Assembly (NCBI RefSeq): GCF_900104575.1
Contig: NZ_LT629731.1
Coordinates: forward strand, 3,149,102 to 3,213,101
Direction of reading: 5' to 3'
Source: Bacillus tuaregi
GTDB taxonomy: Bacteria > Bacillota > Bacilli > Bacillales > Cytobacillaceae
Length of the DNA: 64,000 nt
In this document: positions 26,908 through 35,224 of the stretch, one piece after another
Layout: the number at the start of each line of letters is the position of its first letter
Numbering within the stretch: the stretch's first letter is position 1
Translations under genes and position numbers: made by a program
Notes under the pieces: generated by a model
Databases searched by the model: none
The model's input: only the letters and a program-made list of their open reading frames with translations
What the model was told of the DNA's origin: nothing

Positions 26908-28596
26908 ATGACGGTGCAAATAGAGTTTGATCATTCATGGCAAGATGAATTTATGACGAGAATGGATCATGACGGACCATGGGGTAATTGGGACTTATAT
27001 AAATTAGCTGTTGAGGTGGAAAAGCATACTGTCATTCCAGATTTTGAAGGACTGCTTGCACCAAAGCATTTATCCCATTTAACACCACTTCCACACCAAC
27101 TTGAGGTCGCAAAGCAGGTCGTTGAAAACATGAATGGTAAAGCCATCCTAGCTGATGAAGTCGGTCTTGGGAAAACTATTGAAGCCGGTCTTATATTAAA
27201 AGAATACATGATTAGAGGTTTAGTTAAAAAAGTCCTTATTTTAGTTCCGGCCTCCTTAGTTTCACAATGGGCCATGGAATTAAATAGTAAATTTTATATT
27301 CCTGCTGTTGCCCAGCGGAAAAGTTATGTTTGGGAGCAATGTGATGTCGTGATTTCATCAATTGATACAGCCAAACGCTCTCCGCATAGAGAAATTATTT
27401 ACGAGCAGGATTATGACCTTATCATCATTGATGAAGCCCATAAATTGAAGAATAATAAAACAAAAAACTATGAGTTCGTGCAGAACTTAAAAAAGAAGTT
27501 CTGTCTGCTATTAACAGCCACTCCGATTCAAAATCGAATCAGTGAAATATTTAACCTTGTTTCCTTATTAAAACCAGGCCATCTAGGCAATGAGTCGGAT
27601 TTTTATGACAAATATAAAAAGGATTCCCGTTCATTAGATGATGATGAACATTTAAAAGAACTAGTCAATAAAGTTATGATTCGAAATCGCCGCGCAGATA
27701 CTGGCATCGAATGGACAAAGCGAATTGTCGAAACAATCCCAATTGAATTCTCTCCACAGGAAAGGGAACTATACGAAACTATATGTTTATTAGGCGGAAA
27801 AAGTGACACAGTAAATAAAAGTCAGTTTTCAGTCATGACTTTGCAAAGAGAGGCCTGCAGTAGCAGAGAAGCAGTCTATTTCACCTTGAAAAACATGCTG
27901 CAAAAGGAGGAAAATTCCTCCCCATTATTACAGGAGCAAATCCAGTACCTGATTAATAAGGTGGAAGCAGTACAATCCAATGCGAAAGCGGAAAAAGCAT
28001 TGGAGCTCATCAAAGAGATTAATGATAAAGTTATTATTTTTACCGAATATCGGGCAACACAGCTCTATTTACAATGGATTCTTAAGCAACACGGTATAAC
28101 CTCCGTTCCGTTCAGAGGCGGTTTTAAACGAGGCAAGAAGGATTGGATGAGAGAATTATTCAAAAACAACGCTCAAGTTCTGATTGCAACCGAAGCCGGC
28201 GGAGAAGGAATAAACCTGCAGTTTTGTCACCATATTATCAATTTTGATTTGCCATGGAATCCGATGCGACTTGAACAGCGTATAGGTAGAATTCATCGTC
28301 TTGGTCAAGAAAAAGATGTTAAAATCTATAACTTTGCGATAAAGGACACGGTTGAAGATCATGTGTTAAAGCTGTTATATGAAAAAATTCACCTTTTCGA
28401 AAAGGTCATTGGCGAGCTCGACGATATCCTAACGAAATTAGAATTCGGAAACGTCGAAGAGCATCTCATCGATATTTTCAACTATTCCGCATCAGAGGGT
28501 GAAATGAAGATTAAAATGGATAACCTCACCTCAATGATTCAATTTGCCCAAGAAATGAAAGGTGGAGACAGGCATGCAGCAACAGGAAATTCATGA
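26908..28596 (+). CDS. yqhH: SNF2/Rad54 family DEAD/H helicase-like ATPase
   Basis: This is a 562-aa superfamily 2 ATPase. Walker A-type ILADEVGLGKTIEAGL (about residue 80), the DEAH-box LIIIDEAHKLKN, motif III LLTATPIQN, and C-terminal motifs V and VI (VLIATEAGGEGINLQFC, PWNPMRLEQRIGRIHRLGQ) are all present. It probably translocates on DNA; cellular role unknown. ATG 26908 follows GAGGAG. yqhG overlaps its end by 23 bases, so the two probably work together. Confidence 0.94.
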   Translation: MTVQIEFDHSWQDEFMTRMDHDGPWGNWDLYKLAVEVEKHTVIPDFEGLLAPKHLSHLTPLPHQLEVAKQVVENMNGKAILADEVGLGKTIEAGLILKEYMIRGLVKKVLILVPASLVSQWAMELNSKFYIPAVAQRKSYVWEQCDVVISSIDTAKRSPHREIIYEQDYDLIIIDEAHKLKNNKTKNYEFVQNLKKKFCLLLTATPIQNRISEIFNLVSLLKPGHLGNESDFYDKYKKDSRSLDDDEHLKELVNKVMIRNRRADTGIEWTKRIVETIPIEFSPQERELYETICLLGGKSDTVNKSQFSVMTLQREACSSREAVYFTLKNMLQKEENSSPLLQEQIQYLINKVEAVQSNAKAEKALELIKEINDKVIIFTEYRATQLYLQWILKQHGITSVPFRGGFKRGKKDWMRELFKNNAQVLIATEAGGEGINLQFCHHIINFDLPWNPMRLEQRIGRIHRLGQEKDVKIYNFAIKDTVEDHVLKLLYEKIHLFEKVIGELDDILTKLEFGNVEEHLIDIFNYSASEGEMKIKMDNLTSMIQFAQEMKGGDRHAATGNS

Positions 28597-29359
28597 ATTT
28601 CTCGAACGATATTTCCTTGCAAACGATTGTGAAATCAAGGAAAACAAGGCAGGCTATATGACCGTTCAATTAACGGTTGACCTGGACAAAGAGCTAATGA
28701 ACCGCCCTTTCTACTGGCATTATCTTGAAAAAACCGGAGGAATGCCAAACCCAATGTGTCTAACTTTCATAACAGACCCAAAGCGGGCATCTGACAGTGT
28801 AAAAGGGGAGACCATTCATTTTGGCTCGCCACGACTCCACCAAATTTTTCAATCAACCAAGAAATTAGCAGGCTTTATTCGCCTCTATGAAAATGGTCCA
28901 ACAACTGCCGGACAACAAACGCCATTAAAGCCGTGGATTTGTTTAAATGTGAAGGTGTCCTATCAGTGTGATCGAAAAAGGGATGTATTCCAGTCTATTG
29001 GTCTTCAGCTTATTAACGGACAAATAGTTGAAGACTTTCATCATCAGCTTCTGGAGCTTCCATTAACACCAAAAATTCCAGACTATTCTTTTACACTTTC
29101 TCCCCTGATTATGCCGAAAAGCGGTTTAAAACGGATTGAGAATTATTTAATCACTAAAATAGAAGCTGAAAATCATTCATGGGCAGACGATGCAAGAATA
29201 CGTTGGCAGAAGGATTTACATTTATTAGAGCATTTCTATAAGGATATCGACGAAAAAGAAGATAGCTATGCAATTGAAAAGCTTGCGCTTAAGGATCAAT
29301 ATGAACCCAATATTCACATTTCCATTATTAATGGCGGGATATTTTACCTCCGCAGTTAA
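28574..29359 (+). CDS. yqhG: YqhG family protein
   Basis: This 261-aa protein of unknown function is always paired with the YqhH helicase. The start ATG 28574 follows GGTGGAG. Family segments are visible: LMNRPFYWHYLEKTGGMPNPM, IHFGSPRLHQIF, LTPKIPDYSF and INGGIFYL at the C-terminus. There is no signal peptide or membrane span, and it is mixed alpha/beta by composition. It begins inside the yqhH coding region. Convergent with yqzE. Confidence 0.93.
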   Translation: MQQQEIHEFLERYFLANDCEIKENKAGYMTVQLTVDLDKELMNRPFYWHYLEKTGGMPNPMCLTFITDPKRASDSVKGETIHFGSPRLHQIFQSTKKLAGFIRLYENGPTTAGQQTPLKPWICLNVKVSYQCDRKRDVFQSIGLQLINGQIVEDFHHQLLELPLTPKIPDYSFTLSPLIMPKSGLKRIENYLITKIEAENHSWADDARIRWQKDLHLLEHFYKDIDEKEDSYAIEKLALKDQYEPNIHISIINGGIFYLRS

Positions 29360-29377
29360 GTTCACAAACACAAACAA

Positions 29378-29403
29378 CGAGAAGCAGACTATTCTGCTTC
29401 TCG
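29378..29403. terminator. bidirectional terminator between yqhG and yqzE
   Basis: CGAGAAGCAG pairs with CTGCTTCTCG (10 bp, 6-base loop). It overlaps the last codons and stop of yqzE and follows yqhG. Confidence 0.75.
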
Positions 29404-29592
29404 TAATTTCTGTTCTTTTCTCTCTCTTAATTTCAACATCAGTACATATGGAATGATTCCAAACCATCTGTACATAAAGGTTGCTCTACGGTCTTTCTTT
29501 TCCTGTCGGAGCTTGCGGCGCTCATCCTTTGGTTGATCAATATATTGCACAACGGTTTGCGTCACGTATTTTACATAATCATTCGTCTTCAT
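29389..29592 (-). CDS. yqzE: YqzE family protein
   Basis: This 67-aa, very basic protein has a central hydrophobic stretch (FMYRWFGIIPYVLML) flanked by Lys/Arg/Glu-rich helices. The start MKTNDYVKYVTQTVVQYIDQPKDERR is typical of YqzE, which lies after comGG in many Bacillus and is treated as a late gene of the com operon. Function unknown. Its stop codon is inside the terminator loop. Confidence 0.88.
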   Translation of the reverse strand: MKTNDYVKYVTQTVVQYIDQPKDERRKLRQEKKDRRATFMYRWFGIIPYVLMLKLRERKEQKLREAE

Positions 29593-29696
29593 TGATATAC
29601 ACCTCTTACACAGCGTGAAGCATTTCTATCTATGTGTAAGTATATCCGGAACAATCATTTTTCAAACGATAACAAAGTATTCTTTCCCACACCTGC

Positions 29697-30083
29697 TTAA
29701 TTTCTTTCCACCCATTTAATCATTTTCTTTAATTCAAAATCATAATAGGCATAGCCAGTGAACTCACGATGTTCAATACCTGTCTTAAGATTGATTCTTA
29801 TTTCCCATAACTGATCCGTTAAATCCAGTAGTACATAGGAAACCTGTCCATCATAAAAATTAATTGTACCCGTGTTGTTTGTCTTTCCGTGCTCTGATAA
29901 GGTTTTTTCAATTATTTTCATTGCATTTACGATGTAATAATCTTGTTTTTGAATGTATTCCGTTTCAATCAGCATCCTTTTTTCTGTGAGGTATTGTTCC
30001 GTATAGATCATTAAGACAGTTGAAAACAATATCAGGATACATAACGTCAACGGATACGTAAAACCATGCTGATTACGGACCAT
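29697..30083 (-). CDS. comGG: competence protein ComGG
   Basis: ComGG is a minor component of the competence pseudopilus. The 128-aa product has a short N-terminus (MVRNQHGFTYPLTL) and one hydrophobic helix (LCILILFSTVLMIY), then a soluble domain; it lacks the classical FTLIE cleavage motif, as usual for ComGG. I chose ATG 30083; an ATG five codons upstream is also possible. It overlaps comGF. Assignment rests on position and size more than on sequence. Confidence 0.82.
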   Translation of the reverse strand: MVRNQHGFTYPLTLCILILFSTVLMIYTEQYLTEKRMLIETEYIQKQDYYIVNAMKIIEKTLSEHGKTNNTGTINFYDGQVSYVLLDLTDQLWEIRINLKTGIEHREFTGYAYYDFELKKMIKWVERN

Positions 30084-30519
30084 ATAAACCATCCTCATCT
30101 ACAATTGCTCGAATTATCACAGACTCCATTTGTTTGAATTGATCCTCTACTGATATCCTCACCCCCTTTTTCACCTTATCAAACACTACTTTATTCATAT
30201 TCTGCAGCATAACTTCATGTCCTTTTAGATCCACTCTTCTACGAATATCCGTTCCGTAACTTTCATACATAATGCTTTCATTGTTTATCTTTAAAATGAG
30301 TCTGTTATTTTCAACGGTCAAACTGTCACACATCCGCACTTCCTTTTTCACCTGAGCAGCAAACACCTCCCACTCCATCCTCTGTAAGCGTTCCTCCACA
30401 AACCCATTTTGTAACAGCATTTGAAAAAATAAAGGAAATAATGAAACGATAATGAGAAAGGTAGAGAATGCGATTAGCATCTCAAGAAAAGTAAAGCCTT
30501 GGCTACGGAGTTGTTTCAT
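30073..30519 (-). CDS. comGF: competence protein ComGF (prepilin-like)
   Basis: This is a pseudopilin-type protein with an N-terminal prepilin motif SQGFTFLEMLIAFSTFLIIVS followed by a soluble domain with MCDSLTVENNRLILKINNESIMYESYG. It is 148 aa from ATG 30519; an upstream ATG at 30552 is less likely. It overlaps comGE and comGG. Processing by ComC is expected at G|FTFLE. Needed for DNA binding during transformation (family knowledge). Confidence 0.88.
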   Translation of the reverse strand: MKQLRSQGFTFLEMLIAFSTFLIIVSLFPLFFQMLLQNGFVEERLQRMEWEVFAAQVKKEVRMCDSLTVENNRLILKINNESIMYESYGTDIRRRVDLKGHEVMLQNMNKVVFDKVKKGVRISVEDQFKQMESVIIRAIVDEDGLYGP

Positions 30520-30829
30520 GAATTTCAACCATTTTGCCTGACAGATCCTCATACCGTATCATGACCTCCTTTTGCTCATCGCCGTACCATACAATAAAAA
30601 AATCCTTCTCCCCCTTAGTCAGGACGATATTTTCCCTATCAGCATCTTCCACTATGACATTTTGCAGATATTCATAAAAAAGATGAAGAGCATCGGATTT
30701 CTCCTCTAATTGAATAAACTGGTTATGCAGTTGAAAATAAAACGGAACCAATATCGAGGTAATTAATATCCATCCAGAGAGACTAATGATTAATTCTGCC
30801 ATATAAAAGCCTTTATTCCTTAACCACAT
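30503..30829 (-). CDS. comGE: competence protein ComGE (prepilin-like)
   Basis: This is a 108-aa minor pseudopilin. The N-terminus MWLRNKGFYMAELIISLSGWILITSI has a degenerate prepilin site (G|FYMAE) and hydrophobic helix. The soluble part is acidic (VIVEDADRENIVLTKGEKDFFIVW). ATG 30829 follows GGAGCGGGAAG. A longer frame from 30880 would overlap comGD further. It overlaps comGF by 17 bases. Confidence 0.86.
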   Translation of the reverse strand: MWLRNKGFYMAELIISLSGWILITSILVPFYFQLHNQFIQLEEKSDALHLFYEYLQNVIVEDADRENIVLTKGEKDFFIVWYGDEQKEVMIRYEDLSGKMVEIHETTP

Positions 30830-31271
30830 AAAATCTTCCCGCTCCAATTTGAAAGGTAATTTTGTAGCGCTCATAATCAACTAGAAAATAAAAGTTTCCA
30901 AATCGATTTAATCTGCCATTCGGTGAAAACTCAATGATCATATAGGCAAGCCCTGGTGTTGCTAATGTTCCTTTTTCTATTTGAATCGATTGCGGTAGTT
31001 CACGCTCTATAACAGATTTACCAGTTGTTTTTTCTTTAACTGTATAACGCTTTTCTTTTGGAAAAATGTGCAGTGATAGTTGCTTTTGATGTGATATCGC
31101 ATATTGCTGTGTATATAGAATATCCGCTTTAAATTGGGAAAAGAAACGCTCCTTTTCATACCATAAATATTGTGGCTTTAAGAAAATGGAGGTAATAGAA
31201 GAGATGATTAAAAAAATACTTAATACGATTAGAATTTCAATAAGAGTAAAGCCTGATTGCTTACTTTCCAA
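30813..31271 (-). CDS. comGD: competence protein ComGD (prepilin-like)
   Basis: ComGD is a minor pseudopilin with the canonical motif KQSGFTLIEILIVLSIFLIISSITSIF and a 120-residue soluble domain (QYAISHQKQLSLHIFPKEKRYTV and FSPNGRLNRFGNFYF). The start is probably TTG 31271, nine bases after AAGGCG; a TTG three codons earlier is possible. It overlaps comGC by 11 bases. Confidence 0.9.
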   Translation of the reverse strand: MESKQSGFTLIEILIVLSIFLIISSITSIFLKPQYLWYEKERFFSQFKADILYTQQYAISHQKQLSLHIFPKEKRYTVKEKTTGKSVIERELPQSIQIEKGTLATPGLAYMIIEFSPNGRLNRFGNFYFLVDYERYKITFQIGAGRFYVVKE

Positions 31272-31560
31272 GGGAGACAACGCCTTCAGCTGAAATCAGA
31301 ATCTCTTTTCCTACTGGACATTTTGTTTCTGCAATATATTTCTCAGTAACCAAGTCAGTTACCGTTGGATATTGGTGTTTTTCCATTTTATATGCCTGTA
31401 CTTGTCCTTCAACCATTTTCAAGTACGCGTCACAGCCTTTTTGATTGATGGTTGAGTTATTTTTTGTTACATTCGGCACCGTTATCATAAGTAAGATAGA
31501 GATAACTAATAGAACAATCATCATTTCAATTAAGGTAAAGCCTTTTTGATTTTTTAACAT
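31261..31560 (-). CDS. comGC: major competence pseudopilin ComGC
   Basis: ComGC is the main subunit of the competence pilus that reaches external DNA. The 99-aa product carries the perfect type IV prepilin signature NQKGFTLIEMMIVLLVISILLMITVPNV, cleaved and methylated after Gly by ComC. The conserved two cysteines (KGCDAYLK and AETKCPVGK) are present and probably form a disulfide. It lies 25 bp after comGB. Confidence 0.96.
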   Translation of the reverse strand: MLKNQKGFTLIEMMIVLLVISILLMITVPNVTKNNSTINQKGCDAYLKMVEGQVQAYKMEKHQYPTVTDLVTEKYIAETKCPVGKEILISAEGVVSLGK

Positions 31561-31585
31561 TGAATGATACCCCTCTCAATTATGT

Positions 31586-32617
31586 TTATAGTCCATTCAT
31601 TAGGTGGAACATTGGTAATAAGACGGCTAAATACATTGAAATTATTAATAATCCGATAAAGCCGTACAAAACAGGCTGGATTTTTTTCATCAGATTGTCC
31701 ATTTTTTCCTCCAGGCTGTGCATACATTGGCCAGAAAAAAACTGTAGTTCCTCAGCAAGCTTTCCATTATCCTGTCCATGCTTGACGACCATAGGAAGTT
31801 CCTGTTCAAAGAAAGCATAGCTCCTGAGGATATCCTCTAATTTCTCACCTGATATTAACAACTGTTTCATTTCTCCTCCAAGCTGTCTGTAAAAGGGCTG
31901 GTTCTCATTTTGCTCAAAGATGGTCAGTGACTCATTGACAGAAAGACCCCCTTCAAGCAAAAAACCTAATTGAACCGAAAAGTAATGAGTATAAAACAAC
32001 CGCAAAAGACCTGCGACAACTGGAATTCTCATTAATAACTGCTTTTGGTCTATTGCTGAGTTTTTTCTATACCTTGGCAAATAATAGAGAATCAAGCCGA
32101 TCAATAAGAGGAGGAAGAAAACAATGAGAAGCGGAAATACTTCTCCGGTAGAATAAATGACTCTTGTAAATAGATTGGTTTTCAATTTCATCGAGGTAAA
32201 GAGTGAAGAAAATTGTGGAAGTAAATATTTTTGGACAAAGAAAAATAACATAATAGTCGTTAGTACTAGAAAAAGCGGGTAGCTTAAAAGCTTTTTAATT
32301 CTCGATAGGTTTGTCGCTCTTTTCTGCAGCATTTTACTGCCTTCGAGAAACGCCATAGCCAAACTGCCATGCTGTTCAGCAAAATAAACATACCCAATGA
32401 CGTGCTCATTAAATTCAAGCTTGCGAAGCATGATATAAAATGGATATCCCTCCTTTAAGCCGTACAAACATTCCTTCAATTCTACATGACGAGTTCTCGG
32501 TAGATGGTATGTGGCCGAATCCAGGGCTTCCGCAAGCGGGTAGCCCCTAATCAAAAGCTCTCCTATCATTTTCAAGAAGCTTGCCTGTTCTTGTAGTGTC
32601 CATTTATTTTTTTTCAT
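31586..32617 (-). CDS. comGB: competence protein ComGB, GspF-type membrane protein
   Basis: ComGB is the polytopic platform protein for pseudopilus assembly. The product is 343 aa from ATG 32617, overlapping comGA by 14 bases. It has two GspF domains (SFLKMIGELLIRGYPLAEAL and QLGFLLEGGLSVNESLTIFEQN) and three membrane spans, including the C-terminal VLYGFIGLLIISMYLAVLLPMFHLMNGL. ATGs further upstream inside comGA are possible but have no ribosome binding site. Confidence 0.93.
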   Translation of the reverse strand: MKKNKWTLQEQASFLKMIGELLIRGYPLAEALDSATYHLPRTRHVELKECLYGLKEGYPFYIMLRKLEFNEHVIGYVYFAEQHGSLAMAFLEGSKMLQKRATNLSRIKKLLSYPLFLVLTTIMLFFFVQKYLLPQFSSLFTSMKLKTNLFTRVIYSTGEVFPLLIVFFLLLLIGLILYYLPRYRKNSAIDQKQLLMRIPVVAGLLRLFYTHYFSVQLGFLLEGGLSVNESLTIFEQNENQPFYRQLGGEMKQLLISGEKLEDILRSYAFFEQELPMVVKHGQDNGKLAEELQFFSGQCMHSLEEKMDNLMKKIQPVLYGFIGLLIISMYLAVLLPMFHLMNGL

Positions 32618-33674
32618 TTGTAAATACCCATCTAGCAAATTCATTTTCTTTAATATAACCAAGTGCCACGCCCTTACGAATTTCCTCCTTTAATGTTTTA
32701 TAGCGAGGTTTCATTTGTTCACCGCGCATCTCCCCTATGGCAGCTCTTAAGTCTCGGCCAGATAAAAGTTCAAAAACACTGGCCCTTTTCGGACGCTCAT
32801 ACCCAAAACAGGAGGGTGAGCACTGCCCTGAACAAAATGGACAGGCTAATTCTACCAATCTTTGAGCAGTAATGGCGACAAGGGTTTGATCAATCTCCTG
32901 TTGACTCACACCAAATTCTATGAGTCTGTATACGGCTCCCTTTGCATCCCTCGTATGCATGGTTGTTAATACTAAATGACCTGTAAGTGCAGCCCTTACT
33001 GCAATTTTAGCCGTTTCAGCATCACGGATTTCTCCCACCATAATAATATCTGGATCATGTCTCAGGATTGCTTTAAGGCCGGTTGTATAGGTGATACCAG
33101 CTTTTTCATTCACCTGAACCTGCAGAACTAAATCACTTTCTTTTTCAATGGGATCTTCTAATGTAATGACATTTCGATTATAAATATGTGAGGTTTCATT
33201 TAATAAAGCGTATAGGGTCGAGGTTTTACCGCTGCCTGTCGGTCCGGTCAAAATGATTAGACCGTGGGAATGCTGTAATAGAGCTAATAATTTTCTAGTC
33301 ATAGAAGGAAACAGTGAAATTTGAAAGGAAGGAATATGTTCCTGTTGAGGAAGTATTCGAATCACGAGGCTTTCATTATGACTAGCTGGTAGAGTCGACA
33401 ACCGGAGACCAATCATTTTTCCATCAATCATGAATGAACAGGCACCGCTTTGTGGTCGTCTTCTTTCACCAATATCCATGGATGCTGTAAATTTAAAATG
33501 AGAGATTAAACGGTCACATTCTTCTTTTGGCAGTTGAATTTTAGGGACTAATCTGTTTGATATGCGCAGTTGAACGAGGGTATCATTTCTGCGGGGGATA
33601 ATGTGGATATCGCTTGCGTGGCTTCTAACAGCTTCAGTGATGATTCTGTCAGCCAATTTTTCAATTAAGCTCAA
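32604..33674 (-). CDS. comGA: competence traffic ATPase ComGA
   Basis: ComGA is the GspE/PilB-type ATPase that powers assembly of the competence pilus and also restrains growth of competent cells. Visible motifs: ASDIHI at the N-terminus, Walker A GPTGSGKTSTLYAL, Asp box VTLEDPIE, Walker B IIMVGEIRDAETAKIA and the zinc-binding CPFCSGQCSPSC. I chose the TTG at 33674, giving 356 aa as in B. subtilis. The frame to 33809 has no family sequence. First gene of comGA-GG. Confidence 0.96.
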   Translation of the reverse strand: MSLIEKLADRIITEAVRSHASDIHIIPRRNDTLVQLRISNRLVPKIQLPKEECDRLISHFKFTASMDIGERRRPQSGACSFMIDGKMIGLRLSTLPASHNESLVIRILPQQEHIPSFQISLFPSMTRKLLALLQHSHGLIILTGPTGSGKTSTLYALLNETSHIYNRNVITLEDPIEKESDLVLQVQVNEKAGITYTTGLKAILRHDPDIIMVGEIRDAETAKIAVRAALTGHLVLTTMHTRDAKGAVYRLIEFGVSQQEIDQTLVAITAQRLVELACPFCSGQCSPSCFGYERPKRASVFELLSGRDLRAAIGEMRGEQMKPRYKTLKEEIRKGVALGYIKENEFARWVFTNEKK

Positions 33675-33975
33675 TTGAAATACACCGCCTTTCTTATTTC
33701 TAATTGTAGAAATTCGCTTCTTTTTTGTTAACTCCTGCACAAAGAAAAAGATTTTTAATAATACCTTTCGAGTTATCATAATTTCGTCACAATTTGCTCT
33801 CCCACTCACTTTAATCCATTTTGTTTTAACTATAGGTTATCCTAAGCTTTTCTTAAAATACCAATAATTACATTTAATAATTGTGAACATTTTATAAACT
33901 TATAGTGAATATAGTGTTAACCTAATTAAGCGGGTATTATAATGGTATAAAGTAAGCAGTATGAGGTGAACTTCT
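33675..33975. other. divergent intergenic region between comGA and an HTH regulator gene
   Basis: About 300 bp of A/T-rich sequence. One imperfect ComK-like element (AAAA-N5-TTTA around 33745-33757) lies upstream of comGA, but a second properly spaced half is not obvious, so ComK control can only be assumed from the family. No other gene or strong hairpin is visible. Confidence 0.4.
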
Positions 33976-34677
33976 GTGGAACAAACATTAAAAATAACGA
34001 ATGTACTATCCGATCCAACTCGTTACTATATTTATCAATATATTACGAGAAGACACCAAGAAGTAACAGTACAAGAAATAGCTGATAACTTTAATATCCA
34101 TCCAAACGTTGCCCGACTTCACTTAACAAAACTTGAAGATGTCAACATGCTTGTATCTGAAACGAAAAAGACCGGTAAAGGCGGAAGACCAAGCAGACTA
34201 TATCGCCTATCAAATGATGTTATTCAGCTTCATTTCCCATACCGTGACTATCAGCTCCTATCAAAAATCACAATGGAAACGATGGCTTCACTGGGCGAAG
34301 CTGGACAAAAAGCTCTTTATGAAACTGGGAAACGCTTTGGACTTGAATTGATCGAGCAGGAATTATCGAAAAATATGCAAAGTGTTGAGAATTTATCCTT
34401 TGAGCAAAAGTTGAATATTATTCGAAATGCGGCTTCATTAGCGGGACTATCTCCTGATTTCCAACCAAATGAAGATAAAACAAAAGTTTATTTTCAAATT
34501 TTCAACTGTCCGTTTAAAGAAGTAGCGGTAGATCACATGGAAAACGTATGTCAAATGCATGCCCAATTTTTAAAAGGGATGTTCGAGGCGCTATTTAATG
34601 AAATTGAATTAATTGAAGGAGATAATTTAATTGCCGGCTGTGAAGCCTGCAGCTATAATGCCAAAATTATTGGCTAA
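33976..34677 (+). CDS. ArsR/DeoR-type HTH regulator with C-terminal cysteines
   Basis: This is a 233-aa transcription factor. The N-terminal winged helix (SDPTRYYIYQYITRR, VTVQEIADNFNIHPNVARLHLTKLEDVNMLVSE) resembles ArsR and SufR-like regulators. The C-terminal half holds four cysteines (about residues 178, 192, 222 and 225; NCPF, NVC, GCEAC) which could ligate an Fe-S cluster or metal. The pattern C-X13-C-X29-C-X2-C is not the cyanobacterial SufR spacing, so the ligand is uncertain. The start is GTG 33976 behind GAGGTGAAC. It is transcribed away from comGA and has its own terminator, so targets are probably elsewhere. Confidence 0.8.
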   Translation: MEQTLKITNVLSDPTRYYIYQYITRRHQEVTVQEIADNFNIHPNVARLHLTKLEDVNMLVSETKKTGKGGRPSRLYRLSNDVIQLHFPYRDYQLLSKITMETMASLGEAGQKALYETGKRFGLELIEQELSKNMQSVENLSFEQKLNIIRNAASLAGLSPDFQPNEDKTKVYFQIFNCPFKEVAVDHMENVCQMHAQFLKGMFEALFNEIELIEGDNLIAGCEACSYNAKIIG

Positions 34678-34699
34678 TTCTCCCTTCTATCTGACTGGA

Positions 34700-34727
34700 G
34701 GCAATCATTACTTGATTGCCTTTTTTC
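34700..34727 (+). terminator. terminator after the HTH regulator gene
   Basis: GGCAATCA (34700-34707) pairs with TGATTGCC (34713-34720), followed by TTTTTT. Confidence 0.9.
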
Positions 34728-34895
34728 CATTTTATCAAGGTGTATTATCGCTCATTTGAATAGGTATTTTTCACAATCTACCTCATATTTCAGAAAACTT
34801 TTACTTTACTGCTTTTTAAATTTAAAGAGTTGTTTACTTTTTCAGAATACTTCATTATAATAGTGATGAAACTCACAGCAAAGGGAGGGATACAG

Positions 34896-35141
34896 TTGGA
34901 ACGAATGTATCGAGTATTAGGCTTTTGGACGGGCATTTTTGCAGTTATGTTTTATTTAGGGGATATGTATACGACGTCCTTAATATTCTTCGGTCAAACA
35001 GGGTTCTTTCTGCTTCTCAGCTATTTAAAACTTACTGAGCGTATGTACATTTACATTTTTGGAGCTTACTTAACAGTCTTTTTCATCGGTTTTACATACT
35101 GGACAACCTTTATGATGATTCCAGGTATGGGCCAACATTAA
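34896..35141 (+). CDS. yqgY: DUF2626 family membrane protein YqgY
   Basis: This 81-aa protein has three hydrophobic segments (VLGFWTGIFAVMFYLGDMY, LIFFGQTGFFLLLSYL, MYIYIFGAYLTVFFIGFTYW) and the typical ending MMIPGMGQH. The start is TTG at 34896, behind GGGAGGG, reading MERMYRVLGFWTG; the ATG three codons later is an alternative. Function unknown; conserved in Bacillus next to comGA. It is followed by its own terminator. Confidence 0.9.
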   Translation: MERMYRVLGFWTGIFAVMFYLGDMYTTSLIFFGQTGFFLLLSYLKLTERMYIYIFGAYLTVFFIGFTYWTTFMMIPGMGQH

Positions 35142-35148
35142 TACGCTC

Positions 35149-35189
35149 CAAAATAAAAAAGCGACCATTATGGTTGCTTTTTTATTTTG
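35149..35189. terminator. bidirectional terminator after yqgY
   Basis: An 18-bp stem with one G-T wobble (35149-35166 with 35172-35189) has T-runs on both strands, and separates yqgY from the convergent methyltransferase gene. Confidence 0.9.
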
Positions 35190-35224
35190 TAACCGTTTAA
35201 TCTGCCTGCTCCAAATAATCATTA

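Noticed and set aside
29593-29696. sinI/sinR/tasA/sipW genes between yqhG and comG, as in B. subtilis
   Set aside because: Looked for and not present; the gap is about 100 bp and only yqzE lies there.
33745-33757. ComK binding site upstream of comGA
   Set aside because: Only one imperfect AAAA-N5-TTTT half was found, and functional sites need two. Not listed as a site.
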